The position numbers were made by a program, and so were the translations under genes. Source: Planctomycetota bacterium (GTDB taxonomy: Bacteria > Planctomycetota > B15-G4 > JADJEK01). Taken from it: DNA of 64,000 nt. Positions 63,699-64,000 of the stretch are shown here, one piece after another. The first letter of the stretch is position 1. Every line of letters begins with the position of its first letter. The notes below the pieces were generated by a model, which worked only from the letters and a program-made list of their open reading frames with translations, made no database searches and was not told the origin of the DNA. Location of the stretch: assembly GCA_016709145.1 (NCBI GenBank), contig JADJEK010000006.1, positions 186,001 through 250,000 on the forward strand. The letters are read 5' to 3'.

Positions 63699-64000
63699 GC
63701 GTCGCGAGCCCGCGCCGCGTCGTCTTCCTCGTCGCGGATCTCGGCCTCGGCGGCATCCAGTCGATGGTCGATGCGCTGGCGCGAGGACTCGACCGTGCGC
63801 GCTTCGCCGCGGCGTTCGTCTGCTTCGACTCCGTCGGCGTGCTCGGCGAAGCGCTCGCGCGAGACGGCTTCCAGGTCGTGCACGAGCCGCGGCGCCCCGG
63901 ACTCGATCGCACGCTGCCGGGACGGCTCGCGCGCCGATTCCGCGAACTCGGCGCCGCCGTCGTCCACGCGCACAATCGCACTGCGCTGTTCTACGGGGTG
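63695..64000 (+). CDS. Glycosyltransferase, N-terminal part only
   Basis: From a GTG that overlaps the previous stop, 102 codons run to the end of the window. The sequence VVFLVADLGLGGIQSMVDAL then FAAAFVCFDSVGVLGEAL and VVHAHNRTALFYGV matches the acceptor domain of GT4-type glycosyltransferases. The donor domain is beyond base 64000. Confidence 0.8.
   Translation, partial: MSVASPRRVVFLVADLGLGGIQSMVDALARGLDRARFAAAFVCFDSVGVLGEALARDGFQVVHEPRRPGLDRTLPGRLARRFRELGAAVVHAHNRTALFYGV

Overview
This is a gene-dense, high-GC bacterial chromosome segment that most resembles a member of the Planctomycetota. The evidence is indirect: many exported or lipid-anchored HEAT- and TPR-repeat proteins, zinc-ribbon/HEAT proteins, a Plancto-Verrucomicrobia conserved protein (Minf_1886 type), a TPR protein ending in two RNA-polymerase alpha-CTD modules, an LpxA gene, and an exosortase-type exopolysaccharide locus. 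No rRNA, tRNA, CRISPR array, prophage or insertion sequence was recognised.

Layout. 1-2.9 kb (minus strand): yajC, yraN, a polyprenyl glycosylphosphotransferase and the start of serA. 3.2-10.9 kb: mnmA, small HEAT and zinc-ribbon proteins, a PpiC isomerase, miaB, ribD. 10.9-17.2 kb (minus): a large exported low-complexity/TPR protein, two HEAT proteins and a five-heme cytochrome c. 17.3-24.4 kb: ruvA, the TPR/double-alpha-CTD protein, a HIT protein, a zinc-ribbon/HEAT protein, then ffh-rpsP-unknown-maf-DUF192. 24.5-29.3 kb: rpmE, prfA, a membrane protein, prmC, a PilZ protein, ssb, moaD, moaE. 29.3-35 kb: lpxA, a Kelch protein and a 980-residue TPR/metallopeptidase-like protein. 35-39.5 kb: a divergent dnaA, tmk, holB, the Minf_1886 protein, pgeF. 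39.7-46 kb: an S41 protease with an EF-hand-like insertion, moaC, mog, efp-accB-accC. 47-64 kb: surface polysaccharide biosynthesis. Nucleotide-sugar genes (uxs, glmS, a UDP-sugar dehydrogenase, two epimerases, a UDP-GlcNAc 2-epimerase, rmlA, rmlD, rmlB) are followed by Wza-like export, Wzz-like chain length, two glycosyltransferases, an O-antigen-ligase-like protein and a third glycosyltransferase that runs off the window.

Two things stand out. First, four intergenic copies of a ~200-bp element built of nested inverted repeats lie at 5.8, 39.5, 55.6 and 57.8 kb, with smaller relatives at 7.15, 24.56 and 42.04 kb. In one of its hairpins the arm sequence changes between copies while pairing is kept, and three full copies begin on the stop codon of the upstream gene. 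I do not recognise this family. Second, every gene from about 48.0 to 54.7 kb is broken by many small indels and one internal deletion, while genes on both sides are intact. This looks more like locally poor consensus sequence than decay, and function there should be read from the pieces.

The genes link broadly as precursor supply and export. GlmS, the UDP-sugar dehydrogenase, epimerases and Rml enzymes make activated sugars. The priming transferase at 0.6-2.15 kb and the glycosyltransferases would assemble the repeat unit. The Wza-like, Wzz-like and ligase-like proteins would export or polymerise it.
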